From assembly GCF_018678075.1 (NCBI RefSeq), contig NZ_JAHHIR010000030.1:30584-94583 (forward strand): 64,000 nt of DNA, in the 5' to 3' direction. The number at the start of each line of letters is the position of its first letter. Position 1 is the stretch's first letter. The position numbers and the translations under genes were made by a program. Below, piece after piece: positions 30,427 to 39,429 of the stretch. The notes below the pieces were generated by a model. It saw only the letters and a program-made list of their open reading frames with translations, was not told where the DNA came from and made no database searches. This stretch comes from Epibacterium ulvae (GTDB lineage: Bacteria > Pseudomonadota > Alphaproteobacteria > Rhodobacterales > Rhodobacteraceae).

Positions 30427-31299
30427 ATGGATATGACAAGCGGACAGATGCAGGATGTTTCCGAGCCCGAGCAGGCCTATCATTATGGTGTGATCCGCCG
30501 CGCGATGGAAGCCATTGATCAATGCGATGACAGCCTGCTGCTCGAAAACCTGGCGTCTCAAATGGGGATGAGCCCCTCGCATTTCCAACGGGTATTCTCC
30601 AGCTGGGTTGGCGTGTCGCCGAAGCGTTATCAGCAATATCTGCGGCTCGGGCACGCCAAATCGCTGCTAAAGGACCGGTTCACCACGCTGGAGACGGCGC
30701 ATGCGGTGGGTCTGACCGGGTCGGGGCGGCTGCATGATCTGTTTCTGCGGTGGGAGGCGATGAGCCCCGGTGATTACGCTCGTCGTGGTTCGGGATTGCA
30801 GATCTATTGGGGATGGTTCGACAGCCCCTTTGGGCTGACGCTGGCAATGGGAACGGATCGGGGATTGTGCGGTCTGGCCTTTGCGGCGGAAACCGGGGCA
30901 GAGCCTGCAATGGCGGATATGCGGGCGCGTTGGCCCAAGGCTGAGTTCATCGAAGACCCGATGCAATTGCGCCCCTGGGTCGACGGCGCATTTGCGCAAA
31001 ATGGCGAAACACAGCTTTACCTGATTGGCGCGCCCTTGCAGATCAAGGTTTGGGAAGCCTTGCTGCGTATCCCGTCGGGCCATGTCACCACATACTCAGA
31101 ACTTGCCATCGCGGCAGGCGCGCCAAAGGCCGTGCGCGCGGTTGGAACGGCCGTAGGGCGCAACCCGATCAGCTGGCTCATTCCCTGCCACCGCGCCTTG
31201 CGCAAATCCGGTGCCTTGGGCGGGTATCATTGGGGATTACCGGTCAAGCGCGCGATGCTGGCCTATGAGGCCGCCAGAACGGAAGAGACCACGACTTAA
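30427..31299 (+). CDS. AraC-type DNA-binding domain fused to methylated-DNA-cysteine methyltransferase
   Basis: 290 residues. Residues about 20-120 are an AraC/XylS double helix-turn-helix (LENLASQMGMSPSHFQRVFSSWVGVSPKRYQQYLR). Residues about 125-285 are O6-methylguanine methyltransferase, with the acceptor Cys254 in IPCHRAL and the downstream GALGGYHWG. It repairs O6-methylguanine by suicide transfer. Compared with E. coli Ada it lacks the N-terminal zinc/phosphotriester-repair domain, so the normal methylation switch for activating transcription is absent; how the AraC part is controlled is unclear. Divergent from nth. Confidence 0.9.
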   Translation: MDMTSGQMQDVSEPEQAYHYGVIRRAMEAIDQCDDSLLLENLASQMGMSPSHFQRVFSSWVGVSPKRYQQYLRLGHAKSLLKDRFTTLETAHAVGLTGSGRLHDLFLRWEAMSPGDYARRGSGLQIYWGWFDSPFGLTLAMGTDRGLCGLAFAAETGAEPAMADMRARWPKAEFIEDPMQLRPWVDGAFAQNGETQLYLIGAPLQIKVWEALLRIPSGHVTTYSELAIAAGAPKAVRAVGTAVGRNPISWLIPCHRALRKSGALGGYHWGLPVKRAMLAYEAARTEETTT

Positions 31300-31445
31300 G
31301 GGCCAAAAGGGTCTGATATGGCGGAAAATCGCCGAGAATTTCCCCCGTTCTCTTGAGCCTTTGCTGTGCCGGCATGATATAAAGCCGGAAACAATAATTG
31401 TGGCGCCCCGGGGATTGGGGCGCTCAGAGCAGCAAAGGACGTAAC

Positions 31446-32111
31446 ATGAACCGCTCGAAATTGATTGTCACCTTGAGCCTTGTGGGTGTGGTGGGGCTGT
31501 CCGCCTGCACCGATCCGGTGACTTTCCAGAATGAGAATGGCGAAGCGAACAAGACTCAACGTGGGGCCATTATCGGCGGTCTGGTCGCCGCAACCGTTGG
31601 CGGGCTGGCCGCGAATGACAACAAGCTGGAAACGGCAGTTCTGTCCGGTGCTGCAGGTGCTTTGGTTGGTGGTGTCATTGGTCATGAGCTGGACAAGCAG
31701 GAAGCCGAACTGCGCCAGACCCTGTCCAACGACATCTCGATCGTGAACACTGGCGATCGTTTGATCGTGTCGCTGCCCAATGATCTGACCTTTGCAACCG
31801 ACAGCGCGCAGGTCTCAACGGCTGTGCGCGGTGACTTGTTGAAGGTTGCCGATAGCCTCGTGCGCTATCCCAACAGCTCGGTCCAGGTGATCGGTCATAC
31901 CGACAGCGACGGTGAAGCATATTATAACCAAGGCCTGTCAGAGCGCCGCGCCAATGCGGTTGCCGATCTAATCCAGGCTGGCGGCGTGCCCTATAACCGG
32001 ATCATCACCGTTGGTCGCGGCGAAGAACAGCCTGTGGCCAGCAACCTGACCCCAGATGGCAAACAGCGTAACCGCCGGGTTGAGATTGTGGTGATCCCAA
32101 ACGCGACCTAA
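31446..32111 (+). CDS. OmpA-family lipoprotein with glycine zipper (YiaD-like)
   Basis: 221 residues from ATG at 31446. Lipobox with Cys21 (LVGVVGLSAC), a glycine-zipper membrane stretch (GAIIGGLVAATVGGLAAND and GAAGALVGGVIGHELD, residues about 40-85), then an OmpA C-domain: NSSVQVIGHTDSDG, LSERRANAVADLI and RNRRVEIVVIP. It should sit in the outer membrane and bind peptidoglycan. Monocistronic; the 146 bp upstream contain an AT-rich stretch near 31370-31400 that may hold its promoter. Confidence 0.9.
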   Translation: MNRSKLIVTLSLVGVVGLSACTDPVTFQNENGEANKTQRGAIIGGLVAATVGGLAANDNKLETAVLSGAAGALVGGVIGHELDKQEAELRQTLSNDISIVNTGDRLIVSLPNDLTFATDSAQVSTAVRGDLLKVADSLVRYPNSSVQVIGHTDSDGEAYYNQGLSERRANAVADLIQAGGVPYNRIITVGRGEEQPVASNLTPDGKQRNRRVEIVVIPNAT

Positions 32112-32237
32112 TCGCGTCATCTACCTAGAGCGTTTGACATGGGCCGCCTGCATATGCCGGGCGGCCTTTTGCGGTTCGACAGTGCACACTCGCTGCGCGT
32201 GTTAGTGCCTTACGTGCGAAAATTTCGGTGCTATGTT

Positions 32238-32274
32238 CATCGTAACAGTGACCCAATGAGTGAGTGTAACGATG
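32238..32274. promoter_or_regulatory. Inverted repeat ending in the FMN-reductase start codon
   Basis: CATCGTAACA (32238-32247) and TGTAACGATG (32265-32274) are inverted repeats with one mismatch and a 17-nt loop. The right arm contains the ATG of the downstream gene, so it could be an operator or an RNA hairpin that masks the start. Confidence 0.45.
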
Positions 32275-32814
32275 ACACAACCGACATTGCTTTTGATTTC
32301 CGGCGCTTTGCGCAAAACCTCTACCAACACCGCATTGCTACGGGAGGCCGCGCGCCTTTTTGGAACGGCCAATGTGGTCGAGGCCGATCTGAACCTGCCA
32401 CTGTATGATGGCGATCTGGAGACGGCTGATGGCATTCCTGCCGCGGTTCAGGCCCTCGCAGATCACATCGCCGCCGCTGATGCCGTGGTCGTGTCGACCC
32501 CTGAATACAACAAAGCACCCTCTGGCGTGCTGAAAAACGCGCTCGACTGGGTCAGTCGTACCGAAGGAGCGCCCTGGGCCGACAAACCGGTGGCTGTGTT
32601 GTCGGCTGCTGCGGGACGTGCGGGTGGTGAACTGGCTCAGTCAATCCTGCGTGGTTTTCTGCAACCGTTTGCGCCCCGCCTGATCACGGGCCCCGCGTTG
32701 CATCTGGCGGCCTCCTACGAAGCGTTTGATGAGGCCGGGCAGTTAAAAAGCGAACGTTACGCGGCCACTCTGAGCGAACTGATGGCCAAACTGCGCGCTG
32801 AGGCAACGGCGTAG
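32272..32814 (+). CDS. NAD(P)H-dependent FMN reductase (flavodoxin fold)
   Basis: 180 residues from ATG at 32272. Flavodoxin-like quinone/FMN reductase with LLLISGALRKTSTNTALL (phosphate loop), VVSTPEYNKAPSGVLKNALDW (the conserved TPEYN motif of the ChrR/YieF/ArsH-like group) and SAAAGRAGG. It probably reduces quinones, chromate or azo compounds with FMN. The start lies in a short inverted repeat. Monocistronic, converging on the FAD oxidoreductase gene. Confidence 0.9.
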   Translation: MTQPTLLLISGALRKTSTNTALLREAARLFGTANVVEADLNLPLYDGDLETADGIPAAVQALADHIAAADAVVVSTPEYNKAPSGVLKNALDWVSRTEGAPWADKPVAVLSAAAGRAGGELAQSILRGFLQPFAPRLITGPALHLAASYEAFDEAGQLKSERYAATLSELMAKLRAEATA

Positions 32815-32856
32815 ACCCCACCAAAACCCGCCAAAGCGCGGGCGTTGCTGCAGATG

Positions 32857-33897
32857 TTACAGGTTGTCTTCGACCCTAAAGCCCGCAGGGATGGTATCGA
32901 TCCCCTCAAGGATCAGGTCCGCCATGACGGCGGCCACCTTGGGGGCCATGCCAAAGCCGATCTTGAAGCCGCCGTTGGCGATGAAATGTCCGGTCCGGTT
33001 CGGCCAGGGGCCAATCATCGGAGCACGGGATTTGGCACGCGGCCGCACGCCGGCCCAGCGTTCCAGAACGCGCGCCTGCGCCAGTTGCGGCATCGCCTGG
33101 ATCGCGCGGGCGTGGACCTCATCCAGTTGCGCGTCCGTGTCGTTGGGGGTGTCAAATGTCCGTTCGCTGGTGGAACCGATGGCCGTGGTGCCATTGGCAT
33201 GCGGGATGACATGCAGACTATCGGCAAAAAGCTGCGGCTTGTCCCGCGCGTCAAAATCCAGCAGCAGTGACTGCCCCTTCACACCGTTCCCAACAGGTTT
33301 TCCCAAGTGTTCTGAGAGGGACAGCAACCCGTGATAGCCCGTTGCATGAACCACGCGGCCCATATCATCGCCGGTGGACTGAACTTCACATCCTTGGGCC
33401 TTGAGGGCGGCGACCAGGGCGCCGCAGGCCTGGCGTGGAAACATGCGCCCGCTCAATGTGTCATGGATCAGAAAACCGGTTGCGCTGGGCGGTGCCCAGT
33501 TGCCGACATCCGCAGCGGGAATAACCTGCCAGATCGCGTTGTCTTGCCACAAGTCCTTGGCGCTGTTGCTGCGCGCCTGCGCCAAGGCCAATGCGCGGTC
33601 GTCCTGGATCGGTTGCAAACGGCCCGTGCGCCCATATCCGGCAGAGGTGCCGCCGGCCTGTTCAACCTCCTGCCAAAAACCTTGCGCCATCAGCAGGCTC
33701 TCCAGTTGGAAGGCTTTCTTGGGATTCCAATTCTCGGGCACATGGGGGGCGAGGGCGCCGACAAGGCCGCCGCTTGATCCGGCGCCTGCACCGAAAGGGT
33801 CAATAACACGCACCTTTGCGCCGCGCTGGACACAGGCCCAGGCGATGGACAGGCCAAAGATGCCCGCTCCGCGCACCGTCACTTCTGCCATTGCCAT
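32857..33897 (-). CDS. FAD-dependent (glycine oxidase/MnmC(o)-like) oxidoreductase
   Basis: 346 residues of the DAO family: FAD motif VTVRGAGIFGLSIAWACVQRGAKVRVID at the N-terminus, SSGGLVGALAPHVPE, and the C-terminal GVRPRAKSRAPMIGPWP...FIANGGFKIGFGMAP typical of DadA/ThiO/MnmC oxidoreductase domains. It is divergent from, and 60 bp away from, a free-standing MnmD methyltransferase; in E. coli these two activities are fused in MnmC. So it is a candidate for the oxidase that converts cmnm5s2U34 to nm5s2U34 in tRNA, but a small-molecule amine oxidase is also possible. ATG at 33897 follows AAGGGA. Confidence 0.8.
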   Translation of the reverse strand: MAMAEVTVRGAGIFGLSIAWACVQRGAKVRVIDPFGAGAGSSGGLVGALAPHVPENWNPKKAFQLESLLMAQGFWQEVEQAGGTSAGYGRTGRLQPIQDDRALALAQARSNSAKDLWQDNAIWQVIPAADVGNWAPPSATGFLIHDTLSGRMFPRQACGALVAALKAQGCEVQSTGDDMGRVVHATGYHGLLSLSEHLGKPVGNGVKGQSLLLDFDARDKPQLFADSLHVIPHANGTTAIGSTSERTFDTPNDTDAQLDEVHARAIQAMPQLAQARVLERWAGVRPRAKSRAPMIGPWPNRTGHFIANGGFKIGFGMAPKVAAVMADLILEGIDTIPAGFRVEDNL

Positions 33898-33957
33898 TTT
33901 TGATCCCTTTCGCCAGTGTCAAGCCGTTGTGCCAAGCGCCATTTTAGGGACTTTTCC

Positions 33958-34647
33958 ATGTCAGACCAGCCGTTGAAACAGCCAAAAGCACATCTCAGCT
34001 GGCGTGAGGATGTTATCCCGGTCTCAGAGCAGTTTGATGATCCCTATTTCTCTATCCACAATGGTTTGGCCGAAACCGAACATGTTTTTCTGGGTGGAAA
34101 CGATCTTCCCGCGCGGTTTTGTGACGGGTTTCACATCGCCGAACTGGGCTTTGGAACCGGGTTGAACATGTTGGCGGCTTGGAAAGCCTGGGAAGAGGCA
34201 GGGCAGTCCACGCCGTTCACCTTCACCAGTTTTGAAGCCTTCCCAATGGATGTGACCGAGATGGCGCGCGCGCTTGAGGCCTTTCCCGAAGTCTCCCCCT
34301 GGGCTGAGCGGTTTCTTGCAAAGTGGCAGGGCGGCGGTGTTCTGGAGCTGGACAGCCTGCACCTCAACGTTGTGATCGGAGATGCCCGCGCGACATTGCC
34401 GGCCTGGTCCCATCACGCGGATGCTTGGTTTCTGGACGGATTTTCGCCAGCCAAGAACCCCGAATTATGGGGCGAGGATCTTTTGCTGGCGGTGGCCGAC
34501 CATACAGTTGATGGTGGTACGGCTGCGACCTATACCGCAGCAGGGTTTGTGCGCCGGGGGCTGGAAAATGCTGGATTTTCTGTTGAACGCATGCCGGGGT
34601 ATGGGCGCAAACGTCATATGACGCGCGCCACCAAAGAAGCAAAATGA
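33958..34647 (+). CDS. mnmD: tRNA 5-aminomethyl-2-thiouridine methyltransferase domain protein MnmD
   Basis: 229 residues from ATG at 33958. The MnmC(m)/DUF752 fold: LSWREDVIPVSEQFDDPYFSI with the typical FDDxYFS, ETEHVFLGGN, the SAM motif FHIAELGFGTGLNMLAAWKAW, and WFLDGFSPAKNPELWGEDLL. It adds the final methyl group of mnm5s2U34 in the anticodon wobble position. Stand-alone here, without the oxidase domain seen in E. coli MnmC; a DAO-type oxidase is encoded divergently. Stop overlaps the next start (ATGA). Confidence 0.92.
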   Translation: MSDQPLKQPKAHLSWREDVIPVSEQFDDPYFSIHNGLAETEHVFLGGNDLPARFCDGFHIAELGFGTGLNMLAAWKAWEEAGQSTPFTFTSFEAFPMDVTEMARALEAFPEVSPWAERFLAKWQGGGVLELDSLHLNVVIGDARATLPAWSHHADAWFLDGFSPAKNPELWGEDLLLAVADHTVDGGTAATYTAAGFVRRGLENAGFSVERMPGYGRKRHMTRATKEAK

Positions 34648-35510
34648 GACGAAACGATACGCGCCGCGGTATTATCCTGATGGTTGCCGCCACGGCGATC
34701 TTTGCCATGCAAGATGGTATTTCGCGCCATCTGGCGTCCGGGTACAACGTCTGGATGGTGGTGACGATCCGCTATTGGTTCCTGGCGCTGTTTGTTGTTG
34801 CCCTGGCTGCGCGAAAGCCCGGTGGCTTGCGCGAGACCATACGCAGCGGGCGTCCGGTGCTGCAGGTTTTGCGTGGGTTTCTGCTTGCGGGGCAGATCTG
34901 TGTCATCGTGACCTCGTTTACCCTGCTTGGTCTGGTAGAGACGCATGCGGTGTTTGCCTGCTATCCTTTGCTTGTCGCAGCACTCTCGGGGCCGATCTTG
35001 GGCGAAAACGTAGGATGGCGCCGATGGGCCGCGATCGCGATCGGATTTGTCGGCATTCTGGTCATCTTGCAACCCGGTTTTAGTGTGTTTGATCCGGCTG
35101 CACTGGTGGCTTTGCTCGCAGCGGCGATGTTCGCGGTCTACGGTCTGCTCACTCGGTATGTCGCGCGCATCGACACTCCGGATACATCGTTTTTCTATGT
35201 TGGTACTGTTGGCGTGGTGTTGATGACACCGCTTGGACTGGCCAATTGGGAGGTCATGACACTGCCAGACTATGGCTGGATGGCCGTGCTGACCGTGATT
35301 GGCGCACTGGGGCATTGGTGCCTGATCAAATGTTACGAGGCCGCTGAGGTCAGCGCAGTGCAGCCCTTTGCCTATCTCCAGCTGGTTTGGGTTTCATTTA
35401 TCGGCGTGTTTGTCTTTGCCGAAACCATGAGCACGAATGTGATACTGGGCGCCTGTGTCGTAGTCACGGCGGGATTGTTCACCCTATGGCGTGAACGCAT
35501 GAAGCGTTGA
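34644..35510 (+). CDS. DMT superfamily (EamA) transporter
   Basis: 288 residues with ten predicted membrane helices in two EamA repeats (about 10-140 and 150-285). Proteins of this group export metabolites or amino acids; substrate unknown. Coupled to mnmD by a 4-bp overlap. Its 3' end overlaps the convergent lytic transglycosylase gene by 27 bp. Confidence 0.88.
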   Translation: MRRNDTRRGIILMVAATAIFAMQDGISRHLASGYNVWMVVTIRYWFLALFVVALAARKPGGLRETIRSGRPVLQVLRGFLLAGQICVIVTSFTLLGLVETHAVFACYPLLVAALSGPILGENVGWRRWAAIAIGFVGILVILQPGFSVFDPAALVALLAAAMFAVYGLLTRYVARIDTPDTSFFYVGTVGVVLMTPLGLANWEVMTLPDYGWMAVLTVIGALGHWCLIKCYEAAEVSAVQPFAYLQLVWVSFIGVFVFAETMSTNVILGACVVVTAGLFTLWRERMKR

Positions 35511-37463
35511 TCCGGCCAATTCCTGCGAAAAAGGCTGCGGCAGCGTAGCTTTACCAAGGCGGGCGCGATAAACAGGCAAGCTTTCGGTGACCCGCATCAC
35601 ATAATTGCGGGTCTCGTTAAACGGGATATGTTCAATCCAGTCGATGATATCGGGCGTCCCATCGCGTGGATCGCCGTAACGTTCCATCCATCCTTTGGGG
35701 CGGTGGGGGCCCGCGTTATAGCCCGCCGCCATCATCACGACATTGCCGTTGAATTCATCCGCAAGCCCCGCCAGATACTGCGCGCCAAGCTGTGCGTTAT
35801 ATTGCCAGTCCTGGGTCAGCCGACCGGTCCGATGGCTGTCTGAAATCCCAAGCTCACCCGCCACCAGCTGCGCGGTTGCAGGCATCAGCTGCATAAGACC
35901 ACGCGCCCCGGCATGGCTAACAACGCTAGGATCAAATTCGCTCTCACGCCGTGAAATCGCCAATGTCATTTCTTCGGCCATCGGCAGTTTGCGACCAGCC
36001 ACGGGGTGCAGCGGGAAATAGGCGTTCTTCAGCTCAACCCCGTCGCGCGCCGCCCGTTTTGAGATCATGACCGCCAGATGGGGTTCGTTCAGATCCACCG
36101 CGATTTGCCCAACCAGAGCCGCCTGATCCGCCGGAAGGCCTTCCACCAAATGGGTCAGGAAGCGCTCTGCAAGGGTCAGCTCTCCGGCCTCCAACAGCGC
36201 TAGTCCGGCCTGCGCGACGGAGCTTTGCAGGAACGCAGCCTCTCGCCAATTTCCAGTCACGCTGGGGTTGGCCAGGCCGGGATCAAAGGGACGCCCCAGT
36301 GCTTCGGCCGCAAGGAGGCCGTAAAACGACGTCTGATATTGCGCGGCTTGGTCCATCGCCACATGGGCTTTTTCAACCTCGTCCAAGGCGCCATAGGCCA
36401 GACCCAGCCAATACCCGCCGCGCCCAATCGAAATGGGCGTCTCAACCGCCTTTAGAAAGCGGTCAAAGTGAAAAACGGCAAGCTCTGGGTCGCGTAGAAA
36501 CCGCAGGGCAACATAGCCCGCGATCCATTCGCAATCGACATAGCCATAGCCATCCGCAGGCGTGCTGAAATGGAAGGCCGCCAGTTGATAGGCTTTCTCA
36601 TAATTTCCATCCCGCATTTCCTGACGAGCAAAGTCACGGCGGCGGCGCAACCATTTCGCTGGCTGGCCCAAAGCCTTGGCACTGGTGCTTTGGCTCATCA
36701 TGAGGGCAATTGCGTCGGCCTGTCGGCGTTTCCCGTCGCGCCAGGCAAACCGGTCATAGGCCAGGCCACTGGCGGATTGCAGGCGTGCGGGGATCGCTTC
36801 GATCTTACCATCTACGCCCGGTGCGACCTCTTGCAAGGCGATCCGCGCCTCAGCCAGCGCGCGCTGCGCCGTGGTCAATAGCGGCAGCATCCGTCCGGCG
36901 CTTTGCGCATGATTATCCCACAACAGATAATCGGTGCGATCCGCGTGATGGTCGCGCAAAAGGGAGCCGTGGCGGGATAGGAAAGCCTGATGTGCCACCT
37001 CGGGCATTGCCATGGTGCGCCAGGCTTGGATGATCTGGGCGCGGCCGTCTGTGCGCCGTCCATTTGCAATCAGCGCCTCACCATAGGCCAGTGCGCCGAT
37101 GCCGGTCTGCGGGGCGGCCTGTTCAAAAAACCGTAGGATTGACTGCGGATCGGACCGCGCAATCGTGGCCTCACTGCGGCGTCGCAACAACGAAAGCCCC
37201 GGCCAATCCGCGCGTTTGTCCAAAAAGGTCAGTACATCCCGCGCGGACCCTTCACCTGCCCGCAGACGGTGCCACTCCACCAAGTCTTGCGCGATCACAT
37301 CGCGACGACCGGCTTCGCGCCGCGCCGTGTCCCAATCCTGCGACTGGGCGGCCTGCATGGCGTCTGCCAAACCTCGGGTCAGGCCTGCCTGCGGCAAGAT
37401 TAAACCAAAAGAGACCGCAGAAATAAGGGCGATCCGGCGGAGTGTGTGTGTCTTCACTTGCAT
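35484..37463 (-). CDS. Soluble lytic murein transglycosylase (Slt70-like)
   Basis: 659 residues from ATG at 37463, which starts a clear signal peptide (MQVKTHTLRRIALISAVSFGLILPQAG). A long alpha-helical superhelix (about 30-480) is followed by the catalytic lysozyme-like domain: ISRRESEFDPSVVSHAGARGLMQLMPATAQ with the catalytic Glu in RRESEFD, and later YNAGPHRPKGW. It cleaves peptidoglycan in the periplasm to 1,6-anhydro products. The 3' end overlaps the convergent DMT gene by 27 bp. Divergent from dapA. Confidence 0.93.
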   Translation of the reverse strand: MQVKTHTLRRIALISAVSFGLILPQAGLTRGLADAMQAAQSQDWDTARREAGRRDVIAQDLVEWHRLRAGEGSARDVLTFLDKRADWPGLSLLRRRSEATIARSDPQSILRFFEQAAPQTGIGALAYGEALIANGRRTDGRAQIIQAWRTMAMPEVAHQAFLSRHGSLLRDHHADRTDYLLWDNHAQSAGRMLPLLTTAQRALAEARIALQEVAPGVDGKIEAIPARLQSASGLAYDRFAWRDGKRRQADAIALMMSQSTSAKALGQPAKWLRRRRDFARQEMRDGNYEKAYQLAAFHFSTPADGYGYVDCEWIAGYVALRFLRDPELAVFHFDRFLKAVETPISIGRGGYWLGLAYGALDEVEKAHVAMDQAAQYQTSFYGLLAAEALGRPFDPGLANPSVTGNWREAAFLQSSVAQAGLALLEAGELTLAERFLTHLVEGLPADQAALVGQIAVDLNEPHLAVMISKRAARDGVELKNAYFPLHPVAGRKLPMAEEMTLAISRRESEFDPSVVSHAGARGLMQLMPATAQLVAGELGISDSHRTGRLTQDWQYNAQLGAQYLAGLADEFNGNVVMMAAGYNAGPHRPKGWMERYGDPRDGTPDIIDWIEHIPFNETRNYVMRVTESLPVYRARLGKATLPQPFSQELAGSTLHAFTP

Positions 37464-37616
37464 TTTCCAGCGACTCGGGGATAGAGCCTGTGACGATAGT
37501 TCGTAGCCCGGCGGTATCAAATCAAATCCGCGGGACCACGCACCGTCAGGACTGATCCAGGGCGATTTCTCGCCTACGTTAAAAGCAAGACACTCACAAG
37601 TAAGGGAGCGTGCACC

Positions 37617-38489
37617 ATGTTCAAAGGCTCAATGCCAGCCCTCGTCACCCCGTTTCGCAACGGTGAATTGGATTTGGACGCGCTCAAACACTTGGTCGAA
37701 TGGCAGATCGGTGAAGGATCCACCGGGCTTGTTCCCGTGGGCACCACCGGTGAAAGCCCGACCTTGAGCCATGAAGAACACGAAACCGTGGTGGCCGAAG
37801 TTGTCAAAGCAGCCGCAGGCCGGGTGCCTGTTATCGCGGGCGCGGGATCCAACAATACGGTCGAAGCGATCCGTTTTGTGGAATTCGCATCTAAAGTCGG
37901 CGCCGACGCGGCCTTGGTTGTCACCCCCTATTATAACAAGCCGACACAACGCGGCATGATTGCGCATTTCACTGCGCTGCATGACTGTGCGGATGTGCCT
38001 ATCATCATCTACAACATTCCGGGCCGCTCCATCATCGATATGATGCCTGCGACTATGGGCGAATTGGCAAAGCTGCCGCGTATCGTCGGGGTCAAGGATG
38101 CAACCGGCGATATCGCCCGTGTGAGCCAGCAACGCGCGTCTTGTGGCGCTGACTTTGTGCAGCTGTCCGGCGAAGACGCCACCGCACTTGGGTTCAATGC
38201 GCATGGCGGTGTGGGCTGCATCTCGGTCACGGCGAACGTGGCCCCCAAGCTCTGCGCCGCGTTCCAGGCTGCGACGTTGGCCGGAGACTATAAAACCGCG
38301 CTGGAGTATCAGGACCGTCTAATGCCGCTGCACGAGGCGATCTTTATCGAGCCGGGCCTTGTGGGTGCGAAATATGCGCTGTCCAAATTGGGGCTGTGTT
38401 CTGAGGAAGTCCGCTCGCCTTTGACCGGGCTTGAGGACAGCACCAAAGCGGCCATCGACGCTGCCATGGCGCACGCAGATCTCGTCTAA
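37617..38489 (+). CDS. dapA: 4-hydroxy-tetrahydrodipicolinate synthase
   Basis: 290 residues, standard length. [14 protein letters not shown] (substrate loop), [12 protein letters not shown] with the catalytic Tyr, and Schiff-base Lys160 in VGVKDATGD. It condenses pyruvate with aspartate semialdehyde in the lysine/diaminopimelate pathway. A strong terminator follows at 38522. Monocistronic. Confidence 0.96.
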   Translation: MFKGSMPALVTPFRNGELDLDALKHLVEWQIGEGSTGLVPVGTTGESPTLSHEEHETVVAEVVKAAAGRVPVIAGAGSNNTVEAIRFVEFASKVGADAALVVTPYYNKPTQRGMIAHFTALHDCADVPIIIYNIPGRSIIDMMPATMGELAKLPRIVGVKDATGDIARVSQQRASCGADFVQLSGEDATALGFNAHGGVGCISVTANVAPKLCAAFQAATLAGDYKTALEYQDRLMPLHEAIFIEPGLVGAKYALSKLGLCSEEVRSPLTGLEDSTKAAIDAAMAHADLV

Positions 38490-38521
38490 CCCTGTTTAGA
38501 CATCCACGGTTACATCATCAC

Positions 38522-38550
38522 GCCAGCCCCTTTGGGCTGGCTTTTGTTTT
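38522..38550 (+). terminator. Terminator after dapA
   Basis: GCCAGCCC (38522-38529) pairs with GGGCTGGC (38534-38541), followed by TTTTGTTTT. It sits just before the end of the convergent sigma factor gene. Confidence 0.88.
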
Positions 38551-38556
38551 GGGCGC

Positions 38557-39429
38557 TCACATCAAGCCTTTTAGATGGGCGGTTTTTTCAGGGTTGCGTA
38601 GCACATAAATCTTGCGGATTTGGTCGCCGTCGAGTTCCACCAAAGTGGCCTGCAAGATACCATCTGCCTCGTAACTCAGAACAGCCGGACACCTGTTTAA
38701 GGTGCAGAATTTCCAGAGCTTGGGCACTTGGTGCCCGGTTTTTGCAGCCAGCCCAAGGCAGAGACGCCGCACTTTTTCGCGCCCTATGATAGGGTTCAGC
38801 GCGGCCGAAGCCTTGCCACCGCCATCTGACACCAGGACCGCGTCCTCTGTCAGGAGCTGGGTCAAGGCCTGTGTATCGCCCGTCTTGGCCGCTACAAAAA
38901 ACGCCTGCATCAGCGTCTCACCCTTTTCAGCGTTTACTTTATTGCGGCTGGCATCGGTCCCGATGTGGCGACGTGCGCGCGTCACAAGCTGGCGACAGGT
39001 CGCAGTGGGGCGATCCAACGTGTGGGACAGGTCGTTGTAATCCAAATCAAAAATGTCATGTAGCAAATAAGCCGCGCGTTCCAGCGGGCTCAACCGTTCC
39101 AATGTGCACAGGACCGCATAGGACACATCCTGCGGCGCGATGGGATCCTCCAAAATGATCGGTTCGGGCAGCCATTCTCCTGGATAGACTTCCCTCCGGT
39201 GACGGGCAGATTTTAAATGGTCAAGACACAGGCGAACCGCAGTTTTTTGCAGGAACGCGGCACTGTTCACAACCCTGCCCGTCGAGGACTGCTGCCACCG
39301 CAAATAGGCCTCTTGCACAATGTCGTCCGCGTCGCTGGCACTGCCCAGCATACGATAAGCGACCGCGAATACCCGCGGTCGCGCTTCCATAAAGGAGGCT
39401 AGTGGATCTGTGGTCGTGCTTTGGCTCAC
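38557..39429 (-). CDS. ECF41-group RNA polymerase sigma factor with fused SnoaL-like C-terminal domain
   Basis: 290 residues. Sigma region 2 (FAVAYRMLGSASDADDIVQEAYLRW) and region 4 (LERLSPLERAAYLLHDIFDLDYNDLSHTLDRPTATCRQLVTRARRHI) are followed by a SnoaL/NTF2-like domain (about 175-290). This domain carries the ECF41 landmarks DGGGK near residue 202 and NPEKT near the C-terminus. In this group the fused domain regulates activity instead of a separate anti-sigma factor. Its start overlaps the stop of the carboxymuconolactone-decarboxylase-like gene by 4 bp, the usual ECF41 partner. Confidence 0.92.
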   Translation of the reverse strand: MSQSTTTDPLASFMEARPRVFAVAYRMLGSASDADDIVQEAYLRWQQSSTGRVVNSAAFLQKTAVRLCLDHLKSARHRREVYPGEWLPEPIILEDPIAPQDVSYAVLCTLERLSPLERAAYLLHDIFDLDYNDLSHTLDRPTATCRQLVTRARRHIGTDASRNKVNAEKGETLMQAFFVAAKTGDTQALTQLLTEDAVLVSDGGGKASAALNPIIGREKVRRLCLGLAAKTGHQVPKLWKFCTLNRCPAVLSYEADGILQATLVELDGDQIRKIYVLRNPEKTAHLKGLM

